From Candidatus Peregrinibacteria bacterium (GTDB taxonomy: Bacteria; Patescibacteriota; Gracilibacteria; UBA1369; UM-FILTER-53-11): a DNA stretch of 40,181 bases. The first letter of the stretch is position 1, and every line of letters begins with the position of its first letter. This document shows positions 37,125 through 40,181 of the stretch, piece by piece. The notes below the pieces were generated by a model, which worked only from the letters and a program-made list of their open reading frames with translations, was not told where the DNA came from and did not search any database. The stretch spans positions 1 to 40,181 of the forward strand of contig JACRID010000034.1 of the NCBI GenBank assembly GCA_016220145.1. Direction: 5' to 3'. The translations under genes were made by a program, and so were the position numbers.

Positions 37125-39770
37125 ATGACCTCCCCTTCTTCAGATCCACGATTCGAAAAGTTCACAAAAGAGGCTAAACAAGCCCTCGTAGTTGCCCAGG
37201 AAAAATCCCGGGAATCGGGGCTTAACTATGTAGGCACTGAGCATCTCTTAATAGGGATTCTTTCCCAAGGGCATTCTTTGGGAGCTTCCATATTAACCAA
37301 TTTCGGTGTTTCGCTGGATAATGTCTATCTGGTGCTAAAAACCGTTGGAAGGTCAACCGGTGGCGCGGCGGGCACGGCTCCTTCAAAGCAGCCCGGCGGA
37401 CTTTCCGGTTTTGCAAAACAGGTTATTGAAGAGGCGTTAAAGTGCGCGCAGGAATTCAATAATAATTTTGTAGGAACGGAGCATCTTTTGTTCGCTCTTT
37501 GTTCCCAGGAAAACACGGCGGCAACGGTGATTTTGGAAAACATGAAAATCAATCCTCAAAGCATAAAAGAACAAATTGTTCAGATTTTCAGGCGCAATCA
37601 GGAAATATCCGGCGCAGGTCAAAAAGGCCAGCAAATGCCTGGTGTCCAAGGAATGATGAATCCTCTGGAATTCTTTTTAAGCGGATTGCACGGCGTTTTG
37701 GTCGGGCAGGAAAAAGACTATCAGGATGCGTATAAGCACAAGCAGGGAGCGGAGCGGAAATCAAAAACTCCGGCTTTGGATTATTTCACGACGGATTTGG
37801 TGCAGGAATGCAGACGCGGGAAAGTTGATCCTGTTATTGGAAGGCAAAAAGAGATTGAGCGAGTGGTTTCAATTTTAAATAGAAAGACAAAAAACAATCC
37901 GGTTTTGATCGGCGAACCGGGCGTTGGTAAAACGGCGATTGTCGAAGGGCTTGCGCAGGCCATCGTGCTTGAGCAGGTGCCGGATAACCTTTTGGATAAG
38001 CGTATTTTATCGCTTTCCATGGGAACGCTTGTCGCAGGCACGAAATATCGCGGCGAGTTTGAGGAAAGAGTTAAAAAAATAATTGATGAAGCTATAAGCC
38101 AGACGAATGTAATACTTTTTATCGACGAACTTCACACTGTGATTGGCGCGGGCAGCGCGGAGGGCAGTTTGGATGCCGCAAATATCTTAAAGCCGGCATT
38201 GGCCCGCGGAAAGCTTCAAATGGTTGGAGCCACCACAACCGCCGATTATAGAAAACACATTGAAACCGACGCCGCTCTTGAACGCAGATTTCAACCGGTG
38301 ATGGTAAACGAACCCAGCGAAGAAGAAACAGTCGCGATTTTGCGCGGCATTAGAAAGGCATACGAAGAGCATCATAATCTGGTGATTGAGGACAGTGCGC
38401 TTGAGGCTTCCGTAACGCTTTCAAAGCGTTATATAAATGACAGATTTTTGCCGGATAAAGCAATTGATTTGATTGATGAAGCGGCGGCGCTGAAACGGGT
38501 GAAGAGCAAGGGTCCGACGGAAAACAGCAAAAAGGCGCAGCAGGAACTTTCGGAAGTCATTAAGAAGAAAGAGCAGGCTGTGGCCGAGCAAAATTATGAA
38601 TTGGCGGCCGAATTGCGCTGCAAGGAATTGGAGTTTTCAAGAAAAATGGAAGAGTTCAAGAAAGTTTCCGTCCCGCGTGAGAAGCGCGGCAAGGTGGATT
38701 CCGAAGACATCGCGAGGGTTGTTTCCAACATTACCGGTGTTCCAACTACTCGTTTGGTAAAAACGGACATCGACAGGCTTATGAATTTGGAAAAGCTGCT
38801 TAAGAGCAGAATTATCGGCCAAGATCCCGCGGTTTCCGAAGTCGCAAAAGCAATAAGACGTTCACGCGCCGGAATCTCCGACGAGCGCCGACCGATTGCG
38901 TCTTTTGTATTTATGGGACCTACCGGAGTTGGTAAAACGGAGCTTGTGAAAGCCATTGCGCAGGAAGTTTATAACGACGAAAAAGCGCTTATAAAAATAG
39001 ATATGAGCGAATTCATGGAACGCCATAACACCAGCAGATTGGTTGGTACAACCGCCGGTTATGTCGGTTACGAAGAAGGCGGAGGTTTGACGGAATCCGT
39101 CCGCACAAAGCCATATTCCGTAATTCTTTTCGATGAAATTGAAAAAGCTCATCCGGACGTGTTCAATCTTCTGCTCCAAATTTTGGAAGATGGCGTTTTG
39201 ACAGATGGAAAAGGTAGAAAAGTCGATTTTAAGAATACGATTATAGTGATGACTTCCAACATTGGTGCCGAAAAATTGACCGAAAAGGCAGGGGTGATCG
39301 GCTTCGATATAAAGGAAAACGAGTTGAAGCGCGCCGAAGACGCGTTTGCAGAGGCAAAATCTGCAATCTTGGAAGATTTAAAACAGCATTTCAGACCTGA
39401 ATTTTTAAACAGAATCGACAAAGTTATTGTATTCAACGCTTTGACCCACGAAAACGTTAAGGAAATCGTAAAACTTAACATTGCAAAACTTCAAAAGCGC
39501 TTGGATGTAAAAAATATCAAACTTGAGCTTACTGAGGCCGGCTTGGATAAACTCGCAAAAGAAAGCTTTGATCCCAAGTACGGCGCCCGTCCGATTCGCA
39601 GAAAACTTCAGGATTTGGTGGAAGATCCGCTGACTCAAAAGTTGCTGGATGGCACCTTTAAGGAAGGCGATACCATCAAGATTGACGCCAAAAAAGGCGT
39701 GGTTGAGCTGGCCAAGGCAAAAAAGATTGCAGGCGTGCACAAAGAGCCGAAAATGGCGGTTGCGGCGTAA
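37125..39770 (+). CDS. clpC: ATP-dependent Clp protease ATP-binding subunit ClpC
   Basis: FTKEAKQALVVAQEKSRESGLNYVGTEHLLIGIL Clp-N, GEPGVGKTAIVEGLAQ and GPTGVGKTELVKAIAQ Walker A, UVR-like segment EQAVAEQNYELAAELRCKE. Confidence 0.95.
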   Translation: MTSPSSDPRFEKFTKEAKQALVVAQEKSRESGLNYVGTEHLLIGILSQGHSLGASILTNFGVSLDNVYLVLKTVGRSTGGAAGTAPSKQPGGLSGFAKQVIEEALKCAQEFNNNFVGTEHLLFALCSQENTAATVILENMKINPQSIKEQIVQIFRRNQEISGAGQKGQQMPGVQGMMNPLEFFLSGLHGVLVGQEKDYQDAYKHKQGAERKSKTPALDYFTTDLVQECRRGKVDPVIGRQKEIERVVSILNRKTKNNPVLIGEPGVGKTAIVEGLAQAIVLEQVPDNLLDKRILSLSMGTLVAGTKYRGEFEERVKKIIDEAISQTNVILFIDELHTVIGAGSAEGSLDAANILKPALARGKLQMVGATTTADYRKHIETDAALERRFQPVMVNEPSEEETVAILRGIRKAYEEHHNLVIEDSALEASVTLSKRYINDRFLPDKAIDLIDEAAALKRVKSKGPTENSKKAQQELSEVIKKKEQAVAEQNYELAAELRCKELEFSRKMEEFKKVSVPREKRGKVDSEDIARVVSNITGVPTTRLVKTDIDRLMNLEKLLKSRIIGQDPAVSEVAKAIRRSRAGISDERRPIASFVFMGPTGVGKTELVKAIAQEVYNDEKALIKIDMSEFMERHNTSRLVGTTAGYVGYEEGGGLTESVRTKPYSVILFDEIEKAHPDVFNLLLQILEDGVLTDGKGRKVDFKNTIIVMTSNIGAEKLTEKAGVIGFDIKENELKRAEDAFAEAKSAILEDLKQHFRPEFLNRIDKVIVFNALTHENVKEIVKLNIAKLQKRLDVKNIKLELTEAGLDKLAKESFDPKYGARPIRRKLQDLVEDPLTQKLLDGTFKEGDTIKIDAKKGVVELAKAKKIAGVHKEPKMAVAA

Positions 39771-39800
39771 GTTGGGGCGCATTTTATTCATGGATAATAT

Positions 39801-39965
39801 AGCTGGCAGCTGCGGCATACTTTTTCAAATAAGGAGCGCAGCCCTCCTTCGGCCTCCTCGTCCCGCCCTGCGGGACTGCGGTGGCCTCCGGAGGACGCTC
39901 GCCGCATGCGGCTCGCTCTGCTTCCTAAAAAAACTATTTGAAAAAGTATGCCGCAGCTACCAGCT
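39801..39965. repeat. ~165-bp imperfect palindrome downstream of clpC
   Basis: Arms 39801-39831 and 39935-39965 (AGCTGGYAGCTGCGGCATACTTTTTCAAATA, one mismatch); centre GTCCCGC-CCT-GCGGGAC (39860-39876); core 39893-39925 shared with 33862-33894. Confidence 0.95.
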
Positions 39966-40181
39966 TGCTCTCCTATTGACCAGAAGCATCTCCCGACTTC
40001 ATACAGGCAAGTCGAGAAAATGGCTTATGAATGGGATTTGTGGCATAAGGGAAGTTTTTGGGGGCTAAATTAGGTATTTTCGAGAAAGAAATGAAGCATT
40101 TTTCTTTTTCGATTTGGGGAAAGCCCACGGTGAATTTTCAGTTTATTTTTCCAGTGAGCAAAGGAGCCGTCGCAAGAATTC

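Noticed and set aside
39649-40068. 139-aa plus-strand ORF at the window end
   Set aside because: Overlaps the clpC 3' end in another frame and runs through the palindrome; no family motif.
40081-40120. cgagaaagaaatgaagcatttttctttttcg hairpin near the window end
   Set aside because: Low-complexity A/T-rich pairing; not distinguishable from chance without more flanking sequence.
1-40181. CRISPR array, prophage or intact transposase
   Set aside because: No regularly spaced direct repeats, no Cas, phage structural or transposase ORFs recognised.
1-40181. UGA recoding (code 25, as in some CPR lineages)
   Set aside because: Several genes end naturally at TGA (ribBA, the hydrolase, PH-domain gene, M23-SLH) and long ORFs are intact under code 11.

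Overview
This 40-kb window looks like a chromosomal segment of a Patescibacteria/CPR-like bacterium. That assignment is inferred from gene content, a short EF-Ts, SD-poor short-leader promoters and compact gene packing. Code 11 fits, since TGA is used as a stop. Housekeeping genes include tsf, ribBA, ribD, murJ, nadA-nadC, rnhB, dnaE, aspS, tsaE, ruvB and clpC, plus tRNA-Leu(TAG) and tRNA-Arg(TCT). Accessory and envelope genes include an NTT/MFS-like HEAT-repeat membrane protein with STAS and SpoIIE-type PP2C genes, a sigma-region-4/HARE-HTH-like regulator, a Fic protein, a VirD4/TraG-like ATPase, a 3D/PG-binding protein, an M23-SLH protein, a CARDB protein, a CPBP protease and a PsbP-like lipoprotein. 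The most unusual signals are: (1) large intergenic imperfect palindromes with perfect but locus-specific outer arms, two of which share a 33-nt GC-rich core; (2) several small dispersed repeat families that supply start codons, N-termini or C-termini to neighbouring ORFs; (3) a NTT/HEAT-STAS-PP2C signalling cluster with no kinase in the window; (4) a CIRCE operator overlapping the clpC promoter; (5) leaderless or very short-leader promoters. No CRISPR array, phage or intact transposase was found.
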